From the NCBI RefSeq assembly GCF_001654845.1, contig NZ_LXES01000015.1, forward strand, positions 1-64,000: a stretch of 64,000 nucleotides of DNA. The letters run 5' to 3'. The stretch is from Enterobacter soli ATCC BAA-2102 (lineage in GTDB: Bacteria > Pseudomonadota > Gammaproteobacteria > Enterobacterales > Enterobacteriaceae). Below, in pieces: positions 43,426 to 54,511 of the stretch. The notes below the pieces were generated by a model, which saw only the letters and a program-made list of their open reading frames with translations, had not been told where the DNA came from and made no database searches. The number at the start of each line of letters is the position of its first letter. Position 1 is the stretch's first letter. The position numbers were made by a program, and so were the translations under genes.

Positions 43426-43724
43426 CCCTCGGGATTCGCGGTCCGTTGGGAGGATTTACAGCTCCACACCAGGGACTTTTATCATACCCCTCAATAAACA
43501 CCAGGCAATCCCTTAGACCCTTTATAAAATCCTAATTTTCTCTGAACATCTTAACGGCGTGGTTGATGTTAATTATGATGCTGCGTCCCTTTCCGCCATC
43601 TCGCAAATGGGCATCGGTCCAGGGAAAGGTGTATCAACGCCGTAAACAGCCCACACCGGGGCTTGTGTCCACTGGTTTATCACCGGTGGTGAACGGTGGA
43701 GCGGTTAGTCGCAGGGACCGCATA
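43426..43724. other. Unassigned region before the small open frame
   Basis: About 300 bp between the rraA terminator and the 35-codon frame. The first half is AT-rich, with TATAAAATCC near 43521 as a possible -10, and the second half is GC-rich with short dyads (CACCGGTGGTGAACGGTGG near 43681). It may hold a promoter and a structured leader. No gene is recognised. Confidence 0.4.
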
Positions 43725-43832
43725 ATGAAACGCTATATATGCATCGCGTTCATTGTCGCCAGCGTGCTCGTTGTAAAGAGTGATGAACCGAATGTGTTTG
43801 TTGCTTTTGTTACGATAGCGCAGGACAAGTAG
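43725..43832 (+). CDS. Candidate 35-residue hydrophobic peptide
   Basis: Frame encoding MKRYICIAFIVASVLVVK followed by a short acidic/hydrophobic tail ending in IAQDK. AGGGA stands 7 bp before the ATG and a strong terminator starts 5 bp after the stop, so it sits as its own unit between rraA and zapB. Residues 4-17 could span a membrane. A small membrane protein or a Hok/type-I-toxin-like peptide is conceivable, but I recognise no family. It could also be an sRNA that merely contains an open frame. The in-frame extension upstream to 43563 is less likely. Confidence 0.45.
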   Translation: MKRYICIAFIVASVLVVKSDEPNVFVAFVTIAQDK

Positions 43833-43836
43833 CGTT

Positions 43837-43861
43837 AAGGCCGCCTCGTGCGGCCTTTTTT
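43837..43861 (+). terminator. Terminator after the small open frame
   Basis: AAGGCCGC (43837-43844), CTCGT loop, GCGGCC (43850-43855) and a T-run. Confidence 0.9.
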
Positions 43862-43890
43862 ATGGCTTATCCACGGTGAGTAACAACCAT

Positions 43891-43925
43891 AAAAAAAGCC
43901 GGGTAGCGATAACGCCATACCCGGC
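43891..43925 (-). terminator. zapB terminator
   Basis: On the minus strand GCCGGGTA (complement of 43918-43925) pairs with TACCCGGC (complement of 43898-43905) and is followed by seven T. Confidence 0.92.
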
Positions 43926-43950
43926 CTGTTCAGTTCATTCCCGACAGGAA

Positions 43951-44590
<640 letters not shown>

Positions 44591-45436
44591 ATGAGTCAGA
44601 CATCAACCTTAAAAGGCCAGTGCATCGCCGAGTTCCTTGGTACCGGGTTGTTGATATTCTTCGGAGTGGGCTGTGTCGCTGCACTGAAAGTGGCGGGTGC
44701 CAGTTTTGGTCAGTGGGAAATCAGTATCATCTGGGGTCTGGGCGTGGCGATGGCCATTTACCTGACCGCAGGCGTTTCTGGTGCACATCTTAACCCGGCG
44801 GTGACTATCGCGTTGTGGCTGTTCGCGTGCTTCGATGGACGCAAAGTTGTCCCTTTCATCATTTCTCAATTTGCTGGCGCGTTTTGCGCAGCAGCATTAG
44901 TTTACGGGCTTTATTACAATCTTTTCATCGACTTCGAACAGACGCATCATATGGTGCGCGGCAGCGTCGAAAGTCTGGATCTGGCTGGCATCTTCTCAAC
45001 CTACCCGAACCCGCATATCAATTTTGTGCAGGCGTTCGCAGTTGAAATGGTGATTACCGCTATTCTGATGGGCGTCATCATGGCGCTGGGCGATGACGGC
45101 AACGGCATTCCGCGTGGCCCACTGGCACCGCTGCTGATTGGCCTGCTGATCGCCGTCATCGGTGCTTCTATGGGCCCGCTAACCGGTTTTGCGATGAACC
45201 CGGCGCGTGACCTGGGGCCAAAAACCTTCGCCTTCTTTGCAGGATGGGGCGACGTGGCCTTCACCGGTGGCAAAGATATTCCTTACTTCCTGGTGCCGCT
45301 GTTCGGGCCAATCGTAGGGGCGGCGCTGGGCGCATTCGGCTACCGCAAATTAATTGGTCGCCACTTACCGTGCGACACCTGTGTGGAAGAAGAGAAAGAA
45401 ACCACTTCCGCCACGCAGCAAAAAGCTTCGCTGTAA
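44591..45436 (+). CDS. glpF: Glycerol facilitator GlpF
   Basis: 281-residue aquaglyceroporin with six membrane helices and the two half-helix NPA motifs, AHLNPAVTIALW (near 66-77) and GFAMNPARDLGPK (near 200-212). The arginine of the second motif forms the selectivity filter. I start at MSQTSTLKGQ as in E. coli; the upstream extension covers the operator region. It is the first gene of glpFKX, with 21 bp to glpK. Confidence 0.97.
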   Translation: MSQTSTLKGQCIAEFLGTGLLIFFGVGCVAALKVAGASFGQWEISIIWGLGVAMAIYLTAGVSGAHLNPAVTIALWLFACFDGRKVVPFIISQFAGAFCAAALVYGLYYNLFIDFEQTHHMVRGSVESLDLAGIFSTYPNPHINFVQAFAVEMVITAILMGVIMALGDDGNGIPRGPLAPLLIGLLIAVIGASMGPLTGFAMNPARDLGPKTFAFFAGWGDVAFTGGKDIPYFLVPLFGPIVGAALGAFGYRKLIGRHLPCDTCVEEEKETTSATQQKASL

Positions 45437-46966
<1,530 letters not shown>

Positions 46967-46975
46967 GACAAACAC

Positions 46976-47024
46976 CCCCTCACCCTAACCCTCTCCCCTT
47001 TGGGGAGAGGGCCGGGGTGAGGGG
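46976..47024. repeat. REP-like palindrome (A family) between glpK and glpX
   Basis: A nearly perfect long palindrome: CCCCTCACCC...CCCTCTCCCC-TTT-GGGGAGAGGG...GGGTGAGGGG. It lies 10 bp after the glpK stop and would form a very stable hairpin inside the glpFKX transcript. Confidence 0.85.
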
Positions 47025-47101
47025 CTCAGACCGCACCACCCCGCACCCTCCCCACTCTGTGATAAACTTCGTGCAATTCCTTTTGATTGCACGAGTACCT
47101 C

Positions 47102-48112
47102 ATGAAACGTGAACTTGCTATCGAGTTTTCCCGCGTAACCGAAGCCGCCGCGCTGGCGGGCTATAAATGGCTGGGTCGTGGCGACAAAAATACCGCAGAC
47201 GGTGCGGCTGTCCATGCCATGCGCATTGTGCTTAACCAGGTCAATATCGACGGCACCATTGTGATTGGCGAAGGCGAGATCGACGAAGCGCCGATGCTCT
47301 ACATCGGTGAAAAAGTCGGGACCGGCAAAGGCGATGCCGTGGATATTGCGGTCGACCCTATTGAAGGCACCCGCATGACGGCCATGGGCCAGGCCAACGC
47401 ACTGGCCGTACTGGCGGTGGGTGATAAAGGCTGCTTCCTTAACGCGCCCGATATGTATATGGAAAAGCTGATTGTCGGCCCCGGTGCGAAAGGCGCTATC
47501 GACCTCAGCCTGCCGCTGGACGAGAACCTGCGTAATATCGCTGCCGCTCTGGGTAAACCGCTCAGCGAGCTCACCGTCACCATTCTGGCGAAACCACGCC
47601 ACGACGCCACCATTGCGCAGATGCAAAAGCTTGGCGTGCGCGTGTTCGCCATTCCGGACGGCGACGTTGCCGCCTCCATTCTGACCTGTATGCCGGACAG
47701 CGAAGTGGATGTGCTTTATGGCATCGGCGGCGCGCCTGAAGGCGTAGTGTCCGCTGCGGTGATCCGTGCGCTGGATGGCGATATGCAGGCCCGACTGCTG
47801 CCGCGCCATGACGTTAAAGGCGATAACGCGGAAAACCGTCGTATTGGCGAAGAAGAACTGGCTCGCTGTGAAGCCATGGGTATTGAAGCCAATAAGATCC
47901 TGGCGCTGGGTGAAATGGCCCGCAGTGATAACGTGGTCTTCTCCGCAACCGGGATCACCAAAGGCGACCTACTGGACGGCATCACCCGCAAGGGAAATAT
48001 GGCCACCACCGAAACGCTGCTGATCCGGGGCAAATCGCGCACCATTCGCCGTATTCAGTCCATTCATTATCTCGATCGCAAAGACCCGGACGTGCAGACC
48101 CACATTCTGTAA
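47102..48112 (+). CDS. glpX: Fructose-1,6-bisphosphatase class II GlpX
   Basis: 336-residue Mn-dependent phosphatase of the lithium-sensitive superfamily, supplying fructose-6-phosphate during growth on glycerol. GEGEIDEAPM and DPIEGTRMT (metal and substrate binding) and the DGDVAASI segment are present. I start at MKRELAIEF, as in E. coli (336); a TTG start 15 bp upstream is not needed. Separated from glpK by 135 bp with a REP palindrome. Confidence 0.96.
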   Translation: MKRELAIEFSRVTEAAALAGYKWLGRGDKNTADGAAVHAMRIVLNQVNIDGTIVIGEGEIDEAPMLYIGEKVGTGKGDAVDIAVDPIEGTRMTAMGQANALAVLAVGDKGCFLNAPDMYMEKLIVGPGAKGAIDLSLPLDENLRNIAAALGKPLSELTVTILAKPRHDATIAQMQKLGVRVFAIPDGDVAASILTCMPDSEVDVLYGIGGAPEGVVSAAVIRALDGDMQARLLPRHDVKGDNAENRRIGEEELARCEAMGIEANKILALGEMARSDNVVFSATGITKGDLLDGITRKGNMATTETLLIRGKSRTIRRIQSIHYLDRKDPDVQTHIL

Positions 48113-48132
48113 AACCGTTTGATCGATAGAGC

Positions 48133-48160
48133 TTTCCGGCCCGAACGGGCTGGAAATTTT
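48133..48160 (+). terminator. glpX terminator
   Basis: TTTCCGGCCCG (48133-48143) and CGGGCTGGAAA (48146-48156), with one G-T wobble, followed by TTTT. Confidence 0.8.
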
Positions 48161-48208
48161 CGCCACAAGTACGGAAGATAGAAGAGAGAAACAGCACAGG
48201 AGAAGACC

Positions 48209-48955
48209 ATGGCGGACTGGGTAACAGGTAAAGTCACTAAGATACAATTCTGGACCGATGCGCTATTTAGTCTCACCGTCCATGCCCCTATCCACCCGTT
48301 TACGGCCGGGCAGTTTGCAAAGCTGGGGCTAGATGTCGATGGCGAACGCGTGCAGCGCGCTTACTCTTACGTCAACGCGCCAGATAACCCGGATCTTGAG
48401 TTCTATCTTGTCACCGTCCCGGACGGCAAACTCAGCCCACGTCTTGCTGCGTTGAAACCCGGCGATGATGTACAAATTGTGAGCGAAGCGGCGGGCTTCT
48501 TCGTGCTGGACGAAATCCCGGAGTGCGACACTCTCTGGATGCTGGCCACCGGCACGGCAATTGGCCCCTATCTTTCTATCCTGCAATACGGCAAAGATCT
48601 GGAGCGCTTTAAAAATATCGTGCTGGTTCATGCCGCGCGTTATGCCGCTGATTTAAGCTATTTGCCGCAGATGCAAGAGCTGGAACAGCAGTATGGCGGG
48701 AAACTGAAAATTCAGACCGTAGTCAGTCGCGAAACTGCAGCAGGCTCGCTCACCGGGCGGGTTCCGGCGTTAATCGAAAGTGGCGCACTGGAAGAAGCGG
48801 TTGGTTTGCCGATGAACACCGAAACCAGCCATGTGATGTTGTGTGGTAACCCGCAGATGGTCCGGGATACGCAACAGCTTCTGAAGGATACCCGGCAGAT
48901 GACGAAACACCTTCGCCGCCGACCGGGCCATATGACTGCCGAACACTACTGGTGA
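48209..48955 (+). CDS. fpr: Ferredoxin/flavodoxin-NADP+ reductase Fpr
   Basis: 248-residue FAD enzyme that reduces flavodoxin and ferredoxin with NADPH. The FAD-binding motif is RAYSYVN (about 50-56), the NADPH-binding motif GTAIGPYLSI (about 116-125), and the C-terminal CGNPQMVRD plus terminal tryptophan in AEHYW complete the family pattern. Expression is SoxRS-linked in E. coli; I could not place a soxbox. Its stop codon is directly followed by the end of yiiR. Confidence 0.96.
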   Translation: MADWVTGKVTKIQFWTDALFSLTVHAPIHPFTAGQFAKLGLDVDGERVQRAYSYVNAPDNPDLEFYLVTVPDGKLSPRLAALKPGDDVQIVSEAAGFFVLDEIPECDTLWMLATGTAIGPYLSILQYGKDLERFKNIVLVHAARYAADLSYLPQMQELEQQYGGKLKIQTVVSRETAAGSLTGRVPALIESGALEEAVGLPMNTETSHVMLCGNPQMVRDTQQLLKDTRQMTKHLRRRPGHMTAEHYW

Positions 48956-49375
48956 TCAGCGGTACTTCACCTCAAGGGTGTCTTTCCCGTACTTGTTCTC
49001 GCTCTGGGTGCCGATAAACGCGCCCAGATCGACAATCATCATGACAAAGATAATGGATGGCAACAGCCGCCCCACAACCCAGGGGAGGATAGACGGCAGA
49101 ATCGCCCAGTTACCGGCCACCAGCATCCACGCCAGAATAATCAGAAATGCCCATGCGCCGGAGCGGCCACGATCGTGCAGGCGTTTTACCACCACGGCCG
49201 CTGTTGGCCACAACAGACAGACCAGGGCAAATGCCGCGGTTTGGGTGCTCAGCCATGCATTGTAGGCAACGAAAAACAGAAGCAGCATGGCAACGACCCA
49301 CGTCACCATCCAGATCCAGAAATCACGGCGTCCAATACGCCCTTTGAATGAAAACAGCCACTGCTGTATGGTCAT
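48956..49375 (-). CDS. yiiR: DUF805 inner-membrane protein YiiR
   Basis: 139-residue DUF805 protein with the family start TIQQWLFSFKGRIGRRDFW and four hydrophobic segments, as well as the VKRLHDRGRSGAW signature loop. Function unknown. I choose the ATG of MTIQQW because AAGGA lies 7 bp upstream; an ATG five codons earlier (MKEPYM) has no site. Its 3' end abuts fpr with no gap. Confidence 0.85.
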   Translation of the reverse strand: MTIQQWLFSFKGRIGRRDFWIWMVTWVVAMLLLFFVAYNAWLSTQTAAFALVCLLWPTAAVVVKRLHDRGRSGAWAFLIILAWMLVAGNWAILPSILPWVVGRLLPSIIFVMMIVDLGAFIGTQSENKYGKDTLEVKYR

Positions 49376-49488
49376 GTAAGGTTCCTTCATTATTATATAG
49401 CGCGCATTTTACCCTGGAGTTGTGACCTTTTGACAAGCCGACCAGATATCGTTTTAATCATGAGCAATTACGGCCAGGGGCAATATTG

Positions 49489-50085
49489 ATGAAAATTTCG
49501 GCTTACTCCCTTTTATTATGTTTAGCCATGCCAGGCGCCAGCCTCTCTCTGCACGCCGCCGAAACCACTGCTCCTGCCACTGCACCGTATCTTCTGGCGG
49601 GGGCACCGTCGTTCGACCAGTCGATTAGCGAGTTTCGCGAAACCTTCAACCATAACAACCCAACGCTGCCACTGGATGAATTCCGCGCGATTGATAGCGC
49701 TCGCGATACGCCAACGCTGACACGCGCCGCCAGTAAAATTAACGAAAATCTGTATGCCTCTACTGCGCTTGAGCGTGGCACGTTGAAAATCAAAAGTATG
49801 CAGATAACCTGGCTGCCAATTCAGGGGCCAGAGCAAAAAGCGGCAAAGGCCAAAGCGCTGGAGTACATGAGCGCCATCCTGCAAGCCTTTACCCCTGCAC
49901 TGACAAAAGCGCAAAGCCAGCAAAAGCTGCAAAAACTGCTGACTGCCGGTAAAAACAAGCGCTATTACGCCGATACGGAAGGCGCTATTCGCTATGTTGT
50001 CGCAGATAACGGCGAAAAGGGACTGACCTTCGCTGTTGAACCGATTAAGCTGACACTATCTGACTCACTCGGAGGGGCGAATTAA
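49489..50085 (+). CDS. yiiQ: Periplasmic DUF1454 protein YiiQ
   Basis: 198-residue protein of unknown function matching E. coli YiiQ. A signal peptide is clear (MKISAYSLLLCLAMPGASLSLHAA/ETT, cleavage near residue 24). The mature part has PYLLAGAPSFD, the highly conserved AASKINENLYASTALERGTLKIKSM and AEGAIRYVVADNGEKGLTFAVEPIKL-like end. The ATG has AGGGG 8 bp upstream; a TTG just before it is in frame. Located directly before tpiA. Confidence 0.9.
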   Translation: MKISAYSLLLCLAMPGASLSLHAAETTAPATAPYLLAGAPSFDQSISEFRETFNHNNPTLPLDEFRAIDSARDTPTLTRAASKINENLYASTALERGTLKIKSMQITWLPIQGPEQKAAKAKALEYMSAILQAFTPALTKAQSQQKLQKLLTAGKNKRYYADTEGAIRYVVADNGEKGLTFAVEPIKLTLSDSLGGAN

Positions 50086-50196
50086 TGACAAAAAGCAAAG
50101 CCTTTCGAGGGAAAATCTCTATACTGATTCACAGACCATGCTGCCCGTGAGGGTGGCCATATTCCTTAATTCGCTTATTTAGCGTGGAGAATTGAA

Positions 50197-50964
50197 ATGC
50201 GACATCCTTTAGTGATGGGTAACTGGAAACTGAACGGCAGCCGCCACATGGTAAACGAACTGGTTGCTAACCTGCGTAAAGAGCTGGCTGGCGTAACTGG
50301 CTGCGCGGTTGCTATCGCTCCGCCTGATATGTACCTGGATCTGGCTAAACACGCGGCTGACGGCAGCCACATCGTTCTGGGTGCACAGAACGTTGACGTT
50401 AACCTGTCTGGCGCATTCACCGGTGAAACTTCCGCTGAAATGCTGAAAGATATCGGCGCGAAATACATCATCATCGGTCACTCAGAGCGTCGTACCTACC
50501 ACAAAGAATCCGACGAGTTCATCGCGAAGAAATTCGCTGTGCTGAAAGAGCAGGGTCTGATCCCGGTTCTGTGCATCGGTGAAACCGAAGCAGAAAACGA
50601 AGCAGGCAAAACTGAAGAAGTGTGCGCACGTCAGATCGACGCAGTGCTGAAAACTCAGGGCGCGGCAGCGTTCGAAGGCGCAGTCATTGCTTACGAGCCA
50701 GTCTGGGCTATCGGTACCGGCAAATCAGCAACCCCTGCGCAGGCTCAGGCTGTTCACAAATTCATTCGTGACCACATCGCTAAAGCAGACGCGAAAGTGG
50801 CTGAACAAGTCATCATTCAGTACGGCGGTTCCGTAAACGCGGCTAACGCTGCTGAGCTGTTCACCCAGCCAGACATCGATGGCGCGCTGGTTGGCGGCGC
50901 ATCCCTGAAAGCTGACGCTTTCGCGGTGATCGTTAAAGCAGCAGAAGCGGCTAAACAGGCGTAA
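50197..50964 (+). CDS. tpiA: Triosephosphate isomerase TpiA
   Basis: 255-residue TIM barrel interconverting glyceraldehyde-3-phosphate and dihydroxyacetone phosphate. Catalytic residues are Lys11 in GNWKLNG, the histidine in IIIGHSERR (about 95) and the glutamate in [11 protein letters not shown] (about 167). The phosphate loop YGGSVNAAN is intact. Strong codon bias fits high expression. Followed by a double REP/terminator. Confidence 0.98.
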   Translation: MRHPLVMGNWKLNGSRHMVNELVANLRKELAGVTGCAVAIAPPDMYLDLAKHAADGSHIVLGAQNVDVNLSGAFTGETSAEMLKDIGAKYIIIGHSERRTYHKESDEFIAKKFAVLKEQGLIPVLCIGETEAENEAGKTEEVCARQIDAVLKTQGAAAFEGAVIAYEPVWAIGTGKSATPAQAQAVHKFIRDHIAKADAKVAEQVIIQYGGSVNAANAAELFTQPDIDGALVGGASLKADAFAVIVKAAEAAKQA

Positions 50965-50981
50965 TTGCCCTTATGTTTTGT

Positions 50982-51054
50982 GGCGGGTGGCGCTTCGCTA
51001 ACCCGCCCTACGGTTCTGTAGGCCCGGTAAGCGCCAGCGCCGCCGGGCTTTTTT
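50982..51054. repeat. Paired REP-like palindromes (B family), probable tpiA terminator
   Basis: Unit one (50982-51011) is GGCGGGT...ACCCGCCCTAC. Unit two (51018-51048) is GTAGGCCCGG...CCGGGC. The second is followed directly by TTTTTT, so it may also terminate tpiA. It ends at the stop codon of the convergent permease gene. Confidence 0.8.
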
Positions 51055-52357
51055 ACAGCCGTCCCAGCAAGCTAAACCACAGATAATCCAGCGGCAGCAG
51101 CACCAGATACGTTGCAATCGCCAGCGCCAGACAGAGCAGCATCCCCGCCCTTGCAGGCACCTTCCCTAACCCCATAGCCACCACAATCGGCGATGCCTGA
51201 TACGGCAGCAACGGCGTGGAATAGCCCAGCACCTGAATCATAATTACCGACAGCAGCGGGAAGCCGGTTGCGTCCGAGAAACTCTGCGCCAGCGTGGTAT
51301 ACAACGCCGGCACGCCGTTGGCGGTCATGATGAAGTTGAGCGCCGTGGTGATCCCCGTCAGCGCCAGGAAACTGGTGAAGGGTTTATCGGCATCCAGCGG
51401 CATGACCCGCAGCAAGGCTTCGCCAACGGCGGTGCCAATCCCGGTCTGCGTCACGACAATCGCCAGCCCAAGAATGCCCGCTACATAAATACAGGTGCGC
51501 ATATTCACACCTGTCGAAAACTCTTCCCCGGTGATAAAGCCAACGCGCGGCAGCAGCACAATCACCGATGCCGCCAGCCCCGTCCAGGCTGGCCCAATAC
51601 CGTGCCAGCTCTCGGTAACCCACATGACCAGCACCACCGCCAGCAGCCAGGCGAGACGCTTTTCATCCCGCCCCATCGGTTCAGACGGCGTCATATCCCG
51701 CGCGGGTTTTGGGCTCCCCGGGAATAACCAACAGATAAGGGCAATCAGAATTAACCCTTTCAGAATACCGAGCACCGGCGTATGCAGCAGCAGATACGGC
51801 ACATAGTTCAGATGAATACCGTATGAGCCTTCGGCCGCACCGCTCATCACCAGGTTCGGCACGTTAGCCGGCAAAATGGTGGCAGAAAGCTGGAAGGTAC
51901 CAAACCCAACGGCCAGCGCCAGGCCAAACCACGCCCGCGAACCGTCAGCGATACTCGCCCTTTTTGCCATCGCGGCAACGATAGGCATCAGCAGCGCGAT
52001 TCGCCCCATATTCGACGGCATAACAAACGCCAGCGCGTAACTCAGCAACACCACGCTTGCCACCATCAGCACCCAGGAATCGGTCAACTTTGCAGAAAGC
52101 GCCCGCGCGGCCCTGTCAGCCAGACCGGTTTTACGGATCGCCACGCCGAGCACAAAACCGCTGAACACCAGCCAAAACGCCGACGAAGCAAAGCCGCCGA
52201 AGATCACCTCCGGCGGGGCAATTTTGGCGGTCATCGCCGCCGTGAAAAACAGCAGCGCGGTGATAAATTCCGGCAGTAGCGACGTCGCCCACAGCACGAT
52301 GGTGACGCCAACAATCAATGAGGGAAGAAGCAGAGGGTGAGCTAACCAGAGCGACAT
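51053..52357 (-). CDS. SLC13/DASS-family anion permease
   Basis: 434-residue, strongly hydrophobic protein with about eleven or twelve membrane segments. The two-fold repeat pattern, with MPSNMGRIALLMPIVAAMA in the first half and NFIMTANGVPALYTTLAQSF in the second, resembles the divalent-anion:Na+ symporter (citrate, dicarboxylate or sulfate) family. The substrate cannot be read off; sbp (sulfate binding) two genes upstream is suggestive but not evidence. In E. coli K-12 there is no such gene between tpiA and cdh. It ends inside the REP pair after tpiA. Confidence 0.8.
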   Translation of the reverse strand: MSLWLAHPLLLPSLIVGVTIVLWATSLLPEFITALLFFTAAMTAKIAPPEVIFGGFASSAFWLVFSGFVLGVAIRKTGLADRAARALSAKLTDSWVLMVASVVLLSYALAFVMPSNMGRIALLMPIVAAMAKRASIADGSRAWFGLALAVGFGTFQLSATILPANVPNLVMSGAAEGSYGIHLNYVPYLLLHTPVLGILKGLILIALICWLFPGSPKPARDMTPSEPMGRDEKRLAWLLAVVLVMWVTESWHGIGPAWTGLAASVIVLLPRVGFITGEEFSTGVNMRTCIYVAGILGLAIVVTQTGIGTAVGEALLRVMPLDADKPFTSFLALTGITTALNFIMTANGVPALYTTLAQSFSDATGFPLLSVIMIQVLGYSTPLLPYQASPIVVAMGLGKVPARAGMLLCLALAIATYLVLLPLDYLWFSLLGRL

Positions 52358-52430
52358 ACCTGTCTCCTGTAGATTTTTTCAGCAAGTCTACGGCGACAGG
52401 CAGGCCGAGTAAACGCTATTTATGGTGGGG

Positions 52431-53174
52431 TCAATTCAGGATAGCGCATTGATGATCCTGGAGTTCTTCGGCCGATGCGCGATTAAGGGTGAGCAGATTG
52501 CGCTCGGTCGCCAGCAGAACGAAAGATCCGTCGGACTGTTGCGCCATCGCCAGTGCAAAGCGCCCCATATGATCGCGCGCTTCTGGCAGCTCTTCCGCCA
52601 GCATCATAAACGGGCTGCGCTTTACCAGTTCGTTCTCCGTCACTCTGCGGGCCAGATACTCATGCCCTTCCAGCCCGCCGGGGAACGGCAGCCATTGGGT
52701 GCCAATCTGCCCCTGATTCGCATTGAGCTTTTCACGTACGTCTGCACGCAGGCAGGAAATATGGATATGAAAATGGTTCTGCGTGCGCCCGGTTGGGGAG
52801 TTGATGGTCAGCGAAATTGCGCTGTCCGGCACGTCAGCACCACGTCTGAGAGCCATAAAGCTACGCGACTGCCACGCCAGCCAGAAGAAATTCGGCGTGT
52901 GAGGCTCAGTTAACAGCGGGCTTTCCGTGCCGTTGATCCGGTACGTTGGCATCAGCAGATATTGCAGCGGCCCATTGCGATCTTTAAACACCACGTATCC
53001 CGCATCCGGCTTCACCTGCGCACAGGGCGCCGGGTTTCGATGTTGTATCTGGTTAGGCACACACTGATCAAGAACGATATGGCGTAAGGCGTCCGGGTTA
53101 CCGGACTTCATCCAGAACCAGCCACCCGCAGCAAGCGCGAGGACAATCAGCACCAACAGAATGATTTTTTTCAC
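52431..53174 (-). CDS. cdh: CDP-diacylglycerol pyrophosphatase Cdh
   Basis: 247-residue inner-membrane-anchored hydrolase that splits CDP-diacylglycerol to phosphatidic acid and CMP. There is an uncleaved N-terminal membrane anchor ([20 protein letters not shown]) and the histidine-triad-like motif [11 protein letters not shown] use a GTG start (VKKIILL) because AGGGA lies 7 bp upstream. The frame extends 18 codons further without support. E. coli Cdh has 251 residues. Confidence 0.92.
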   Translation of the reverse strand: MKKIILLVLIVLALAAGGWFWMKSGNPDALRHIVLDQCVPNQIQHRNPAPCAQVKPDAGYVVFKDRNGPLQYLLMPTYRINGTESPLLTEPHTPNFFWLAWQSRSFMALRRGADVPDSAISLTINSPTGRTQNHFHIHISCLRADVREKLNANQGQIGTQWLPFPGGLEGHEYLARRVTENELVKRSPFMMLAEELPEARDHMGRFALAMAQQSDGSFVLLATERNLLTLNRASAEELQDHQCAILN

Positions 53175-53230
53175 AACGCGTTCCCTGTATCCATATGAAG
53201 TGAAAGAGTAACGCAAAATGATGACCAAAT

Positions 53231-53260
53231 AAAAAACCCGGTGGATTTCTCACACCGGGT
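53231..53260 (-). terminator. sbp terminator
   Basis: On the minus strand ACCCGGTG and CACCGGGT (complements of 53253-53260 and 53236-53243) form the stem, followed by six T. Confidence 0.9.
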
Positions 53261-53285
53261 CACCGTGTCGTTCTTTGCGAAACGC

Positions 53286-54275
53286 TTAGCGCTTGCTGAT
53301 CTGATCGAAGGTACCGCCGTTAGAGAAGTGCTCTTTCTGCGCTTTCGTCCAGCCGCCGAACTCGTCATCAATGGTGAAGAGCTTCAGTTTCGGGAATTCG
53401 TTTTCGTATTTCTTCGCGACAGCCGGGTCACGTGGGCGATAGAAGTTTTTCGCCGCAATTTCCTGGCCTTCTGGCGAGTAGAGATACTTCAGGTAGGCTT
53501 CAGCCACCGCTTTGGTATCTTTCTTCTCAACCACTTTGTCGACCACAGAAACGGTCGGCTCCGCGAGGATAGATTCGCTTGGGGTCACAATTTCGAATTT
53601 GTCTTTACCCAGTTCGTTGGTGGCCAGCAGGGCTTCGTTTTCCCACGCAATCAGCACATCACCAATACCGCGCTCAACGAAGGTGTTGGTTGCGCCACGC
53701 GCGCCGGAGTCCAGCACTTCGACGTTTTTAAACAGCGCTTTCACGAACTCCTGCGCTTTCGCCTGGTCACCGTTGTTGTGGTGCAGGGCATAGCCCCAGG
53801 CTGCCAGGTAGTTCCAGCGTGCACCACCAGAGCTTTTCGGGTTCGGGGTGATGACAGAAACGCCCGGCTTAATCAGGTCGTTCCAGTCATGAATTTGTTT
53901 CGGATTGCCTTTACGTACCAGGAAAACGATGGTCGAGGTATATGGCGCGGAGTTGTCCGGCAGGCGTTTGATCCAGTTTTTATCAATACGGCCACGTTCA
54001 GCAATCGCGTCAACATCATAGGCCAGCGCCAGGGTGACCACATCAGCTTCAATACCGTTGATAACCGAGGTTGCCTGTTTGCCGGATCCGCCGTGAGACT
54101 GGCGCACCACGACGTTGTCGCCGGTTTCCTGTTTCCAGTGTGCCGCAAATGCCTTGTTGTACTGCTCGTAAAGTTCACGCGTCGGGTCGTATGACACGTT
54201 CAGTAACTGGATGTCCTTAGCCAGAACGCTGGTCGATGCCAGCAATAATGTTAAACCCACGCCCCATTTATTCAT
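53286..54275 (-). CDS. sbp: Sulfate-binding protein Sbp
   Basis: 329-residue periplasmic receptor feeding sulfate to the CysTWA ABC transporter. A signal peptide ends at residue 19 ([11 protein letters not shown]). The mature protein begins with [15 protein letters not shown] and has the sulfate-family signature [27 protein letters not shown] start at MNKWGVGLT, as in E. coli. Its own terminator lies between it and cdh, so cdh is transcribed separately or by read-through. CysB control expected. Confidence 0.97.
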   Translation of the reverse strand: MNKWGVGLTLLLASTSVLAKDIQLLNVSYDPTRELYEQYNKAFAAHWKQETGDNVVVRQSHGGSGKQATSVINGIEADVVTLALAYDVDAIAERGRIDKNWIKRLPDNSAPYTSTIVFLVRKGNPKQIHDWNDLIKPGVSVITPNPKSSGGARWNYLAAWGYALHHNNGDQAKAQEFVKALFKNVEVLDSGARGATNTFVERGIGDVLIAWENEALLATNELGKDKFEIVTPSESILAEPTVSVVDKVVEKKDTKAVAEAYLKYLYSPEGQEIAAKNFYRPRDPAVAKKYENEFPKLKLFTIDDEFGGWTKAQKEHFSNGGTFDQISKR

Positions 54276-54399
54276 CGCCCAGCTCTCTTGTGTAGTGTTT
54301 TGATGAATGCAGCGTGCCAGAAAGATAACCAATGATTAAAGAATAAAAAAAGATTGGCTATAACGTAGAGGAATAAAAAGAAGCATGAGCGGCCTGATG

Positions 54400-54431
54400 C
54401 CCTCACCCCAACCCTCTCCCACGGGAGAGGG
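54400..54431. repeat. REP-like palindrome (A family) between sbp and pfkA
   Basis: CCCTCACCCCAACCCTCTCCC-AC-GGGAGAGGG, a member of the A family close to the pfkA terminator. Confidence 0.7.
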
Positions 54432-54436
54432 AGCAA

Positions 54437-54470
54437 ACAAAAAAAAACGGCAACCCAAAGGTTACCGTTT
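54437..54470 (-). terminator. pfkA terminator
   Basis: On the minus strand AACGGTAACC pairs with GGTTGCCGTT (54446-54455 and 54460-54469, one G-T pair) and is followed by a long T-run. Confidence 0.9.
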
Positions 54471-54511
54471 CGCATTTACCTTGCCGCCACCCGGCACGAT
54501 ACACACGCCGA

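Noticed and set aside
43563..43724. N-terminal extension of the small peptide frame
   Set aside because: No ribosome-binding site at its start and a composition unlike a protein. The ATG at 43725 has AGGGA at a good distance.
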